From: Armatimonadota bacterium
GTDB lineage: Bacteria; Sysuimicrobiota; Sysuimicrobiia; Sysuimicrobiales; Humicultoraceae
Length of the DNA: 64,000 nucleotides
Assembly: GCA_031081585.1 (NCBI GenBank)
Contig: JAVHLY010000008.1
Coordinates: 1 to 64,000 of the forward strand
Direction of reading: 5' to 3'
Of this stretch, positions 18,060 to 26,928 are shown piece by piece; the first letter of the stretch is position 1, and the number at the start of each line of letters is the position of its first letter. Both the position numbers and the translations under genes were made by a program. The notes under the pieces are model-generated. The model was not told where the DNA came from. It searched no databases and saw only the letters and a program-made list of their open reading frames with translations.

Positions 18060-18116
18060 CCGTCATCCGGCCCGCCTGATCTTCCCAGAGCCCCGTCAAC
18101 CGCACAACGCGCATGC

Positions 18117-18145
18117 TTGACATGGTGCTACATCTTGTGATAGGA
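18117..18145 (+). promoter_or_regulatory. Promoter of the nrdAB leader
   Basis: A perfect TTGACA at 18117-18122 is followed after 16-17 bases by GATAGG/ATAGGA near 18139-18145, a poor -10 box. The downstream riboswitch and NrdR-like boxes support transcription starting near 18150. Confidence 0.55.
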
Positions 18146-18172
18146 AGTCTCTGCGGACACAAGATGTAGATG
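18125..18172. promoter_or_regulatory. Pair of putative NrdR boxes overlapping the nrdAB promoter
   Basis: Two 16-base sites contain CTACATCTTG (core 18128-18137) and CAAGATGTAG (core 18160-18169). Each matches the known NrdR core CwAtATaTwG at 8 of 10 positions, and they are exact reverse complements. Core centres are 32 bases apart, the three-helical-turn spacing usual for paired NrdR boxes. The first box lies between the -35 and -10 elements and the second just behind the expected start site, suited to repression when dATP is plentiful. Alternatively the arms could form one hairpin, but no U-tract follows. Confidence 0.65.
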
Positions 18173-18348
18173 CAGGCCGGTCCCCTAAGGGGTGAAAAGG
18201 GAACCCGGTGTAGCGCTCCTGCTCTGCGCGAGTCCGGGACGGGCCCGCCGCGGTAAGGGGGACGGATCGGAGATCGGGGCCACTGGGCGAACTGGCCCGG
18301 GAAGGCGTCCGGTCCGGAGGAACCCGAGTCCGAAGACCTGCCGGCCTG
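18173..18348 (+). promoter_or_regulatory. Adenosylcobalamin riboswitch
   Basis: The aptamer shows the conserved GGGTGAAAAGGGAA segment, the GCCACTGG element, GGGAAGGC, and the B12 box GAGTCCGAAGACCTGCC at its 3' end. P1 is formed by GCAGGCCGG near 18172 and CCGGCCTG near 18341-18348. It sits between the promoter and nrdA on the same strand. Placement before a B12-independent RNR follows a known logic (in Streptomyces a class Ia RNR is switched off by B12 when a B12-dependent class II enzyme is available). Confidence 0.93.
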
Positions 18349-18411
18349 TGAACAATCCGCGTGCCCTCGTGGAGTGGGGCGGAGCGGAGACAGGTTCCCA
18401 GGCCGTCCTGG

Positions 18412-18462
18412 GGCCGCCTCCGTCTATCGCACGCAGGGCCGTGGTTGAGGACGGAGGTGGCC
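18412..18462 (+). promoter_or_regulatory. Hairpin sequestering the nrdA ribosome-binding site
   Basis: GGCCGCCTCCGTC (18412-18424) is complementary over 13 bases, with one G-U pair, to GACGGAGGTGGCC (18450-18462), which contains the nrdA Shine-Dalgarno GGAGG (18453-18457). No U-tract is present, so the riboswitch probably controls translation initiation. Confidence 0.75.
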
Positions 18463-18465
18463 GAA

Positions 18466-20814
18466 GTGGCGACCCTGGTTGGTTTGCCGCACTGGCTGGA
18501 ACGGCTTGCCCGCCCAATCCCCGGCGGCACGCGTCTGCTGAACAGCCTCCGTGACGACCCCGCGGTCCGCGGCAGCGGGGAAAGTGAGCTCGAACTGGCC
18601 CTGCTTCAGGCCAGCCAGGGCCGGATTCACCAGGACCCCGGTTACGAGCGCCTCGCGGCAAGGTTGATGCTGCGCCGGCTGTACCGGGAAGCCCTGGGGA
18701 CCCCCGAACCCGACCCTGACGCCTACCGCGCCGGTTTCTGCCGGTACGTGCCGCAGGCCGCGAGCGCCGGGGCCCTGGACGAACGACTGCTCCGGTTCGA
18801 CCTCCAGGGCCTGAGCCGGGTCCTGCGGCCCGAACGGGACCTGTGGCTGCCCCTGATCGGGGTGTCTACCCTTGCGGACCGGTACCTCGTCCGGGACCCC
18901 GAAACCCGCAGGCTGCTGGAAGTCCCGCAGTTCCTGTTCATGCGAGTCGCCATGGGGATGAGCCTCGTTGAGCGCGATCCCGCGACATGGGCGGAGGCCT
19001 TCTACGACGCCATGAGTCGACTGGACTATCTGCCCAGCACCCCCACCCTGTTCAACGCGGGCACTCCTCACCACCAGCTCAGCAGCTGCTACGTGTCGGA
19101 TGTGCTGGACAGCATGCACCACATCCTCCAGTCCTGCGAGGAGTTCGGGAAGGTCGCCAAGTACGCCGGCGGCCTCGGGGCCTCCGTCACCAAACTGCGC
19201 GCCGCGGGTGCTCCGGTCCGCGGCATCAACGGCACCAGCTCCGGCATCATTCCCTTCATCCACCTCTTCGACTCGCTCATCAGAGCCGTCAGCCAGGGAG
19301 GGCGTCGCCGCGGCACCCTCGCCGTGTACCTGGAGCCCTGGCACCTCGAGATCCGGGCCTTCCTGGACCTCAAGCGGAACGCCGGCGACCCGTACCTGCG
19401 GGCCCACAGCCTGAACACCGCGCTGTGGGTCCCGGACGAATTCCTCCTCCGGGTGGAGCGGGACGACGAGTGGTACCTCTTCGACCCTGCGTACACGCCG
19501 GAGCTCCCCGACCTGTGGGGCGAGGCCTTCTCCCGGGCCTACCGCTGCCGAATCGAGGAAGCCCGGGCCGGCCGCATCCCGCCGCGCGCATTCCGCGTCG
19601 AGAGCGCCCGGTCCCTGTTCCGGGAGATCCTGGCCACACTGCAGGAGACCAGCCACCCCTGGGTCGCCTTCAAGGACGCCAGCAACGTACGCAGCATGCT
19701 GCCGGGGGTGATCCACTCCAGCAACCTCTGCACCGAGATCCACCTGCCGACCAGCGAGGAAGAGATGGCTGTGTGCAACCTCGCCAGCGTCAACCTGGCA
19801 CGTCACGTGACCTCCGGGGGGCTGGATTGGCATCGCCTCCGCCGCACCGTGCGGCTCGCCATCCGGGGCCTGGACAACGTGATCGACCTGAACCTCTACC
19901 CCACAGCACGCGCATCCCGCGGGAACCTGCGCCACCGGCCCGTGGGACTGGGCCTGATGGGGCTCGCGGAGGTCTTCGCACGGCTGGGCATGCGCTACGG
20001 TGACGAAGCCTCCTGCGAGTGCACCGACCGCGCAGTGGAGTTCCTGAGCTTCTGCGCCATCGAGGCCAGCTGCCAGCTGGCCACAGCACGCGGGCCCTTC
20101 CCCTCGTTCCCCGACAGCCGCTGGGCCCGGGGTGAGGTGCCCATCGACACCCTTCAGGAGCTGGCCGAACTCCGTGGCGGACCTGTCGTGGATCGCTCGG
20201 GGCGTCTGCACTGGGACGCCCTCCGCCACCGGGTGCGTCAGGGCATCCGGAACGGGACGGTCCTCGCCATCGCGCCCACCGCCACCATCAGCCTGGTCGC
20301 CGGGACCACCCCTGGCATCGATCCCTGCTACGCGAACCTCTTCGCCCGCCAGACGCTGTCCGGGAAGTTCCTGGAATTCAACCGCGTGCTCGTGGAGCAG
20401 TTGCAGTCGCTGGGTCTGTGGGATCGGGTGCGCGCGCAGCTGGTCGAGGAGCGGGGGGATCTGGAGCGCATCGAGCAGATCCCGCAGGCCCTGCGCCACG
20501 TTCACCGCACCGCTTACCAGATCCCTCCCGAGGACTTCGTCCGGGTCGCCGCCCTGGCCCAGAAGTGGGTGGACCAGGGAGTCAGCCGCAACCTGTTCGT
20601 GCGGGATCGCTCCCTGGACGCCATGGCGCGCCTGTACCTGGAAGCGTGGCGGGCCGGCCTCAAGTCCACCTACTACCTGTTCACCGCTCCCCGCATGTAC
20701 GCGGAGCCCAGTACCGTCCACGTCAACAAGGCCCGCGAGCGGCTCCGCTGGAACCTGGAACTTCCCGAACACGCGATCAGCTGCGCACCGGGCTGTGAGT
20801 CCTGTGCCGGCTGA
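18466..20814 (+). CDS. nrdA: Ribonucleoside-diphosphate reductase, class I large subunit
   Basis: Catalytic subunit reducing ribonucleotides to deoxyribonucleotides by radical chemistry, 782 residues. Expected class I residues are visible: the redox Cys in QLSSCYVSD, the N-x-C-x-E active-site block in SSNLCTEIHLP, the partner Cys in MAVCNLASVNL, paired radical-transfer tyrosines in KSTYYLFTAP, and a C-terminal Cys pair in CAPGCESCAG for re-reduction by thioredoxin-like proteins. I see no convincing ATP-cone at the N-terminus, so activity regulation may be absent or located elsewhere. GTG 18466 lies 8 bases behind GGAGG. nrdB follows after 11 bases. Regulation is by the upstream NrdR-like boxes and AdoCbl riboswitch. 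Confidence 0.95.
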   Translation: MATLVGLPHWLERLARPIPGGTRLLNSLRDDPAVRGSGESELELALLQASQGRIHQDPGYERLAARLMLRRLYREALGTPEPDPDAYRAGFCRYVPQAASAGALDERLLRFDLQGLSRVLRPERDLWLPLIGVSTLADRYLVRDPETRRLLEVPQFLFMRVAMGMSLVERDPATWAEAFYDAMSRLDYLPSTPTLFNAGTPHHQLSSCYVSDVLDSMHHILQSCEEFGKVAKYAGGLGASVTKLRAAGAPVRGINGTSSGIIPFIHLFDSLIRAVSQGGRRRGTLAVYLEPWHLEIRAFLDLKRNAGDPYLRAHSLNTALWVPDEFLLRVERDDEWYLFDPAYTPELPDLWGEAFSRAYRCRIEEARAGRIPPRAFRVESARSLFREILATLQETSHPWVAFKDASNVRSMLPGVIHSSNLCTEIHLPTSEEEMAVCNLASVNLARHVTSGGLDWHRLRRTVRLAIRGLDNVIDLNLYPTARASRGNLRHRPVGLGLMGLAEVFARLGMRYGDEASCECTDRAVEFLSFCAIEASCQLATARGPFPSFPDSRWARGEVPIDTLQELAELRGGPVVDRSGRLHWDALRHRVRQGIRNGTVLAIAPTATISLVAGTTPGIDPCYANLFARQTLSGKFLEFNRVLVEQLQSLGLWDRVRAQLVEERGDLERIEQIPQALRHVHRTAYQIPPEDFVRVAALAQKWVDQGVSRNLFVRDRSLDAMARLYLEAWRAGLKSTYYLFTAPRMYAEPSTVHVNKARERLRWNLELPEHAISCAPGCESCAG

Positions 20815-20825
20815 GCAGGTGGACC

Positions 20826-21818
20826 ATGCGGCCTCTGGTTGGCGGGAATCCCCTCGAGCCTGTCCAGCTCGTGCCCCTCAGCTACCCCTGGGCGTACGCG
20901 CACGCCCAGCAGGGCAAGCGCAACACCTGGTTTCCCGAGGAGGTCCCCCTGGCCGAGGATGTCCGCGACTGGGAGACCCGTCTGTCCCCGGACGAACAGC
21001 GCGCCGTGGAGCTCCTCCTGGGCTTCTTCAACCCCATGGAGTCCCTGGTGACCCACAACCTCGTCCTCGCCATCTACCGCCACGTCACCGCTCCCGAAGC
21101 GCGTCTGTACCTGGCCCGGCAAATCTGGGAGGAGGCCAACCACACCATGGCCTTCGAGTACGTGCTCAAGACCCTTCCCGTAGAGCGCGAACGGGTCTTC
21201 AACGCCCACCGGAACGAGCCGGCCGTCCGGGCCAAGGAGGAGTTCCTGGTGGACCTGTCCCGGACCATGCTGGACCCGCTGGATTTGTCCCGGGTCTCCC
21301 ACCGGCGCAGCTTCCTGCGGAACCTGGTGGGCTACTACATCATCCTGGAGGGCGTCTTCTTCTACGGCGGGTTCCTGTTCGCCTACACCTTCCGTCGCCG
21401 CAACCTCCTCCGTGGGCTCGCCACCATCGTGGACTGGACCCTCAAGGACGAGAGCCTGCACCTGAGCTTCGGCATCCACCTGATCGGGGAACTCCTCGCC
21501 CAGGACCCCGACCTGATGACGCCCGGGCTGGGTCGGGAGCTCCTGCACCTCATCCTGACGGCGGTGGACCTCGAACGGGACTACAACCGGGCGCTGCTCC
21601 AGCGGCCTGTCCTGGGGGTCAGCGCGGAGGTTCTGAACGCCTATGTGGAGTACATCACCGACCGCCGGCTGGAGGAGCTGGGCCTGCCGGCCTCGTTCCA
21701 CACCCCCAACCCTGCGCCCTGGATGGCCACGGAGGTGGACGTGCCGGAAATCGTCAACTTCTTCGAGGCCCGGAACATCCACTACGAGGTCGCGGCCCCG
21801 CGCGACGTCGAGGGCTGA
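20826..21818 (+). CDS. nrdB: Ribonucleotide reductase small subunit, class Ic type (no radical tyrosine)
   Basis: Ferritin-like subunit of 330 residues that generates the oxidant for NrdA. Metal ligands can be aligned with E. coli and Chlamydia trachomatis R2: Glu72, Glu103, His106, Glu175, Glu209 and His212. The position of the E. coli radical Tyr122 is Phe110 (EEANHTMAF) and the position of Asp84 is Glu72 (NPMES). Phe together with Glu at these places is the signature of class Ic RNR, which stores the oxidising equivalent in a Mn(IV)/Fe(III) centre instead of a tyrosyl radical. Ligand spacings (31, 3, 72, 34, 3) agree within one residue with the C. trachomatis protein. ATG 20826 lies behind GAGCAGGTGGACC. 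Confidence 0.93.
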   Translation: MRPLVGGNPLEPVQLVPLSYPWAYAHAQQGKRNTWFPEEVPLAEDVRDWETRLSPDEQRAVELLLGFFNPMESLVTHNLVLAIYRHVTAPEARLYLARQIWEEANHTMAFEYVLKTLPVERERVFNAHRNEPAVRAKEEFLVDLSRTMLDPLDLSRVSHRRSFLRNLVGYYIILEGVFFYGGFLFAYTFRRRNLLRGLATIVDWTLKDESLHLSFGIHLIGELLAQDPDLMTPGLGRELLHLILTAVDLERDYNRALLQRPVLGVSAEVLNAYVEYITDRRLEELGLPASFHTPNPAPWMATEVDVPEIVNFFEARNIHYEVAAPRDVEG

Positions 21819-21856
21819 CGCGGGCGCGGACCCGTGCGCGTCCCGGGGCGGGAGGA

Positions 21857-21885
21857 TTGCCAGGAGCGCAGCGCACTGCTACCGT
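21857..21885 (+). promoter_or_regulatory. Possible promoter of the thi operon
   Basis: TTGCCA (21857-21862) and TACCGT (21880-21885) are separated by 17 bases and lie about 25 bases before the TPP aptamer. The -10 box is weak. Confidence 0.4.
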
Positions 21886-21907
21886 AAGGACGGGACAACT
21901 GCATAGC

Positions 21908-22002
21908 CATCCGGGGAGCTCGACGAGGCGGGCTGAGAGGGCGTTCCGATGACAACGCCGACCCGTTGCACCCGATCCAGGTAATGCTGGCGTGGGGAGA
22001 GG
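21908..22002 (+). promoter_or_regulatory. TPP riboswitch (THI element)
   Basis: Contains the two diagnostic segments: GGGCTGAGAGGG, which binds the pyrimidine of TPP, and ACCCGATCCAGGTAATGC followed by TGGCGTGGGGAG, which binds the pyrophosphate side. It directly precedes a terminator and the thiW-cytX-thiM-thiE-thiD genes. Confidence 0.95.
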
Positions 22003-22005
22003 CAG

Positions 22006-22036
22006 GCCGCCAGTAGCGCGTGGACTGGCGGCTTTT
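22006..22036 (+). terminator. Intrinsic terminator of the TPP riboswitch
   Basis: Perfect 9-pair stem GCCGCCAGT/ACTGGCGGC with a 9-base loop, followed by TTTTGCTT. It lies between the aptamer and thiW, so TPP binding most likely causes premature termination. Confidence 0.88.
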
Positions 22037-22062
22037 GCTTCCCCCGTGAGGGGGGATGCTCG

Positions 22063-22563
22063 ATGCAGGCGCGACCGCTGGTCCTGGCGGCGCTCTTCGC
22101 GGCGCTGCCGGTGGTCCTCTCGTTCTTCCCCGGTGCCATCCCGGTCGCCGGCGCCAAGGTCCTGCCCTGGCAACACATGGTGAACGTGGTGGCCGGCATC
22201 ACCCTGGGGCCGTGGTACGCGGCCCTGGCCGCCACGGTGGCCGCCATCGTGCGCAACGCCCTGGGCGTGGGCACGCCGCTCGCCTTTCCCGGGGGGATGG
22301 CCGGGGCGCTCGTCGTCGGCTTCGCCTACCGCCTGTGGCGCCGGCCGTGGGTGGGGCTGCTCGAGCCGCTCGGCACCGGTCCCGTGGGCGCCACCGTCGG
22401 CGCCCTCATCGTGGCGCCCGCCTTCATGGGCAAGGCGCTGCCGCTCGGGGCGCTCATGGTGGCCTTCCTGGCCAGCTCGATCCCCGGCGCGGCGGTGGGG
22501 ACGCTCCTGCTCAAGGCCCTGGAGCGCGCGGGCGTGACCGCGCCCACCGGAGCGCGGGGGTGA
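22063..22563 (+). CDS. thiW: ThiW, substrate-binding (S) component of an ECF-type thiamin precursor transporter
   Basis: Integral membrane protein of 166 residues with about five hydrophobic helices. Recognised by 'FPGA', 'VLPWQHMVNVVAGITLGPWYA' and 'GVGTPLAFPGGMAGALVVG', conserved blocks of ThiW, an S component predicted to capture the thiazole precursor of thiamin. S components need a shared EcfA-EcfA'-EcfT module, which is not in this window. GAGGGGGGATGCTCG precedes the ATG. Position as first gene behind the TPP riboswitch and two genes ahead of thiazole kinase thiM supports a thiazole-salvage role. Its stop overlaps the cytX start by four bases. Confidence 0.87.
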   Translation: MQARPLVLAALFAALPVVLSFFPGAIPVAGAKVLPWQHMVNVVAGITLGPWYAALAATVAAIVRNALGVGTPLAFPGGMAGALVVGFAYRLWRRPWVGLLEPLGTGPVGATVGALIVAPAFMGKALPLGALMVAFLASSIPGAAVGTLLLKALERAGVTAPTGARG

Positions 22564-23996
22564 GGCTGTGGTGGGGGCAGCCGACCCGGGGACGGTTTGA
22601 CGTGGGCGTCCTCACCCTGCCTCGTCCCCGCCTCCAGGTCCCGCCGGCGTGGGGCATCGAGCCGGTCCCGGCGGCGTACCGCCGCCTGGGTTTCCTCGAC
22701 TTCTTCGCCCTGTGGTCGAGCCTGGGCGTCGGCCTGCTGGTCCTGGCCGCGGGCGGCCTGCTGGTGCCAGGGATGAGCCCCCGGGCGGCGCTGGGCGCCA
22801 TCGTGCTGGGCACGCTCATCGGGAACCTGCTGCTCGCCCTCACCGGCCTCGTCGGCAGCCGCACCGCGCTCCCCACGATGGTCCTCCTGCGCCCGGTGCT
22901 CGGGCTGCGCGGGTCCTACCTGCCCACGGTGTTGAACGTGGTCCAGCTGGTCGGGTGGGGGGCCTTCGAGGTCTACATCATGGCGCAGGCCGCCGATGCG
23001 ATCAGCCGCCAGCTCACTGGCCTGCACCGCCCCGCGCTGTGGGCGCTCCTCTTCGCCGCCATCGCCACCCTGCTGGCGCTGGGCGGCCCGCTGGTGGTCG
23101 TGCGCCGGTGGCTGGAGCGCTTTGCCATCTGGCTCGTCTACGCCACCACCCTCTACCTGACCGGCTACCTGCTCACCCACCACGACCTGCGGGCCTTGCT
23201 GGCCCGGCCGGGGACGGGCGCGCTGCCCTTCTGGCTGGGCGTGGACCTGGTGGTGGCCATGCCGGTCTCCTGGATGCCGCTCGTGGCCGACTACAACCGC
23301 TTCGCGCAGCGCCCGGCGGCGGCGTTCTGGGGGACGTACCTGGGCTACTTCCTGGCCAACGTGTGGTTCTACGCGCTCGGGGCCCTCTTCGTGCTGGCGC
23401 TGCGGACCCAGGAGGTGATCCCGGCGGTGCTGAGCGTCGCCGGTGGCGCGCTGGCCCTCCTCCTGCTGCTCGTGGACGAGACCGACAACGCCTTCGCCAA
23501 CATCTACTCCACGGCGCTCAGCCTGCAGAACATCCTGCCGCGCGCCCCCCAGCGCCTCCTCATCGTCCTCGTGGGGACGCTGTGCTTCGTCGTGGCGGTG
23601 AACGTGAACCTGGTCGCCTACGAGGCCTTCCTCTTCCTCATCGGCGCCGTCTTCGTCCCGCTGTTCGGCGTACTGGCGGCCGACTACTTCGTGCCGGGCG
23701 GCCGAGCCCGCGCGCCCCTGTCGCAGGCGGCTGCGGACGGCGCGGGGCGCGCCGAGGGCGCGGGGCGCGGCGTCTCCCTGCCCGGTCTGGTGGCCTGGGC
23801 CGTGGGCTTCCTCGTCTACCAGTGGATCGCCCCCACCGCCCTCCCGGGGTGGGAGGGGGCGCTGCGCGCGGCCTTCACGGCGGTGGGGTTGCCCTTCCCG
23901 CTGCGGGATGTCGTCCCCTGGCTGGGCGGCTCGGTGCCGGGCTTCCTGGCCGCCCTGGTGGCGTACGCGCTCCTGCGCGGCGTGTGGCCACGGTAG
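22560..23996 (+). CDS. cytX: NCS1-family permease, CytX-like (putative hydroxymethylpyrimidine transporter)
   Basis: Membrane protein of 478 residues with about 12 hydrophobic segments. The start of the core, 'GFLDFFALWSSLGVGLLVLAAGGLLVPG', and the segments 'PVSWMPLVADYNRFAQ' and 'DETDNAFANIYSTALSLQN' are those of nucleobase:cation symporter-1 proteins of the CytX type. CytX is predicted from TPP-riboswitch and thiamin-gene association to import HMP; that fits the neighbours thiM, thiE and thiD. GTG 22560 forms a GTGA overlap with the thiW stop; a second GTG at 22602 lacks a ribosome-binding site. The loop around residues 380-405 is an Ala/Gly-rich insertion. Confidence 0.85.
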   Translation: MRLWWGQPTRGRFDVGVLTLPRPRLQVPPAWGIEPVPAAYRRLGFLDFFALWSSLGVGLLVLAAGGLLVPGMSPRAALGAIVLGTLIGNLLLALTGLVGSRTALPTMVLLRPVLGLRGSYLPTVLNVVQLVGWGAFEVYIMAQAADAISRQLTGLHRPALWALLFAAIATLLALGGPLVVVRRWLERFAIWLVYATTLYLTGYLLTHHDLRALLARPGTGALPFWLGVDLVVAMPVSWMPLVADYNRFAQRPAAAFWGTYLGYFLANVWFYALGALFVLALRTQEVIPAVLSVAGGALALLLLLVDETDNAFANIYSTALSLQNILPRAPQRLLIVLVGTLCFVVAVNVNLVAYEAFLFLIGAVFVPLFGVLAADYFVPGGRARAPLSQAAADGAGRAEGAGRGVSLPGLVAWAVGFLVYQWIAPTALPGWEGALRAAFTAVGLPFPLRDVVPWLGGSVPGFLAALVAYALLRGVWPR

Positions 23997-24817
23997 TCTC
24001 GGGGACGCGGCTGGCCGAGGCCTGGGCCGCTGTGCGCCGGCGGCGCCCCCTGGTCCACCACCTGACGAACGTCGTCACGGCCGGCGACGTCGCGGACGTC
24101 ACCCTGGCCTGCGGCGCCCGGCCGGTGATGGCCCAGGCGCGCGAGGAGGTCGAGGAGGTGGCGGCGCAGGCCGCGGCCCTGGTCCTCAACTTGGGCACCC
24201 CCACCCGGGAACGGCTCGCCGTGCTGCTGGCGGCCGGGCGGGCGGCCAACCGCCACGACGTCCCCGTGATCCTCGACCCGGTGGGGTGCGGCGCCACCCG
24301 CTTCCGCCGCGCGGCCGCAGCCCGGCTGTTGGAGGCGGTGCGGGTGCGGGTCGTCCGGGGCAACCGGGCCGAGATCGCCACGCTCGCCGGTCTCGAGGCG
24401 ACCATGGTCGGGGTGGAATCCGGGGAGACGCCGGTCGACCCGCTGGAAGCGGCACGCCGGCTGGCGCACCGGAGCGCGGCGGTCGTCGCCGCCACCGGGG
24501 AGCACGACGTCGTGAGCGATGGGGCGCAGGCCTGGACGGTCGTCCACGGCCATCCGCTCCTCACCCGCATCACCGGGGGCGGGGACATGGTGACGGCGGT
24601 GGTCGCCGCCGTGGCCGCCGTGGAGCCGGACGCGGTGGTGGCCACCCTGGCTGGGCTGGTGGCTTTCGGGCTGGCCGCGGAGGAGGCCGCCAGGGGGGCA
24701 CGCGGACCGGGGAGCTTCCGTCCCGCCCTGCTGGACGCGCTGGCTGGCCTCGATCCCGGGCGCGTGCGCGACGGCGCGGCGGTCCGCGAGGCGGCAGGTC
24801 TGACCGATCGCGGGTGA
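23984..24817 (+). CDS. thiM: Hydroxyethylthiazole kinase
   Basis: Phosphorylates 4-methyl-5-(2-hydroxyethyl)thiazole for thiamin salvage; 277 residues, ribokinase-like fold. Family blocks are 'VHHLTNVVTAGDVADVTLACGA', 'LDPVGCGATRFR', 'VRGNRAEI' and ITGGGDMVTA. In Bacillus subtilis ThiM the last block has Cys198 at the place where other ribokinase-like enzymes have the catalytic Asp; here it is Asp201 (codon GAC at 24584). The GTG start lies inside the end of cytX (13-base overlap), so translation is coupled. thiE follows after 4 bases. Confidence 0.92.
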   Translation: MATVVSGTRLAEAWAAVRRRRPLVHHLTNVVTAGDVADVTLACGARPVMAQAREEVEEVAAQAAALVLNLGTPTRERLAVLLAAGRAANRHDVPVILDPVGCGATRFRRAAAARLLEAVRVRVVRGNRAEIATLAGLEATMVGVESGETPVDPLEAARRLAHRSAAVVAATGEHDVVSDGAQAWTVVHGHPLLTRITGGGDMVTAVVAAVAAVEPDAVVATLAGLVAFGLAAEEAARGARGPGSFRPALLDALAGLDPGRVRDGAAVREAAGLTDRG

Positions 24818-24821
24818 GTTC

Positions 24822-25495
24822 GTGCAGACCGGGATGGGGCGGACCGGGCTGGCTGTGGACCTGAGGCTCTACGTGATTACCGACCGGGCCCTCGCCGGGT
24901 GCTCCCACGAGGAGCAGGTGGCGCAGGCCATCGCCGGCGGAGCCACGGCCGTCCAGTTGCGGGACAAGTCCCTGCCGCCCGATGCCCTCGTGGCCATCGG
25001 CCGGCGGCTGCGGCGCCTCACCCGGGAGGCCGGGGTGCTCTTCCTGGTGAACGACCGACCCGAGGTCGCCAGCGCCTGTGACGCCGATGGGGTGCACCTC
25101 GGCCAGGCCGACGGTGACCTGGCCCGGGCGCGGGCCCACCTGGGTCCCGAACGCGTCATCGGGCGGTCCGTGGACACGGTGGCGGAGGCGGTACAGGCGG
25201 AGCGGGAGGGGGCGACCTATGTCTCGCTGGGGCCGATCTTCCCCACCCGGACGAAGCCCGACGCCGGCCCGGTGGTGGGCCTCGAGGGACTGCGCCGGGT
25301 GGTGCAGGCGGTGCGCATCCCCGTGGTGGCCATCGGCGGGATCGATGCCGGCACTGCGGCGGCGGTCATCACCGCCGGGGCGGCGGGCGTGGCGGTGATC
25401 CGCGCCGTCGTCGGCCAGGCGGACATCACCGCAGCCGCGCGGGCGCTGCGGGCACAGGTGGACGCCGCCCTGGCCCGCCGCGGAGGTGCGGCGCC

Positions 25496-25499
<4 letters not shown>
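24822..25499 (+). CDS. thiE: Thiamin phosphate synthase
   Basis: Couples HMP-pyrophosphate with thiazole phosphate to form thiamin phosphate. The (beta/alpha)8 protein of 225 residues has '[13 protein letters not shown]', the pyrophosphate-binding '[10 protein letters not shown]', '[10 protein letters not shown]', '[12 protein letters not shown]', '[17 protein letters not shown]' and '[12 protein letters not shown]', all ThiE motifs in the expected order. GTG 24822 is taken as the start; ATG 24834 is an alternative that would still include every motif. Its TGA overlaps the GTG of thiD by four bases. Together with ThiM and ThiD this gives a complete salvage route; no thiC or thiG for de novo synthesis is present in the window. 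Confidence 0.94.
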
Positions 25500-26332
<833 letters not shown>

Positions 26333-26343
26333 GGCCTGGACGT

Positions 26344-26928
26344 TCAGGCCGCCCGCACGACGGTCTCGAGGAAGTACCGGTGCAGGGCGGTCTCCCCCAG
26401 CACCTCGGGGTGGAAGGTGGCCGCCAGCAGGCGGTCCTGGCGCACCAGCACCGGCTGCCCTCCAAAGGAGGCCAGCACCTGGACCGCCGGCCCCACCGCC
26501 TCGATGACCGGCGCCCGGATGAACGCCACCCGCAGCGGCGCGGAGCCGAGCGGCGGGACGTGGATGTCCGCCTCGAAGCTCTCCCGCTGCCGACCGTAGG
26601 CGTTGCGGGCCACCGCGATGTCCATCACCTCCAGCAGCGGAGGCCGGCCCCCGCGGGCCTCGCGGGCCAGGAGGATGGCCCCCGCACACGTCCCCAGCAC
26701 TGGCAGCCCCTGCTCGACCCGCTCGCGGATGGCCTCGTCGAGGCCGACCCGGGCCATCAGCCGTCCGATGGTGGTGGACTCGCCGCCGGGGATGATGAGC
26801 GCTTCCACGCCCGCCAGGTCTTCCGGCCGGCGCACCTCCCGGTTCTCGGCGCCGCACGCCCGCACCACCGCGGCGTGTTCGGCGACGTCCCCCTGCAGCG
26901 CCAGGATGCCCACGCGCACCGTCCTCAC
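26344..26928 (-). CDS. pdxT: Pyridoxal 5'-phosphate synthase glutaminase subunit
   Basis: Class I glutamine amidotransferase (194 residues) that supplies ammonia to PdxS. Catalytic triad is visible: Cys81 in LGTCAG, His173 and Glu175 in TFHPEVLGE. The segment [11 protein letters not shown] holds the oxyanion-forming glycines. The N-terminus '[13 protein letters not shown]' is that of PdxT/YaaE. Its ATG overlaps the pdxS stop by four bases, as expected for subunits made in equal amounts. Under the FMN riboswitch upstream of pdxS. Confidence 0.96.
   Translation of the reverse strand: MRTVRVGILALQGDVAEHAAVVRACGAENREVRRPEDLAGVEALIIPGGESTTIGRLMARVGLDEAIRERVEQGLPVLGTCAGAILLAREARGGRPPLLEVMDIAVARNAYGRQRESFEADIHVPPLGSAPLRVAFIRAPVIEAVGPAVQVLASFGGQPVLVRQDRLLAATFHPEVLGETALHRYFLETVVRAA

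Noticed and set aside
18173-21818. Class II (B12-dependent) RNR suggested by the cobalamin riboswitch
   Set aside because: The large subunit has class I features (paired tyrosines, C-terminal Cys pair) and is followed by a small subunit; B12 control here is on a B12-independent enzyme.
20826-21818. R2-like ligand-binding oxidase (R2lox) as an alternative to NrdB
   Set aside because: It lies 11 bases after nrdA under the same RNR regulation, and its ligand spacings match class Ic R2.
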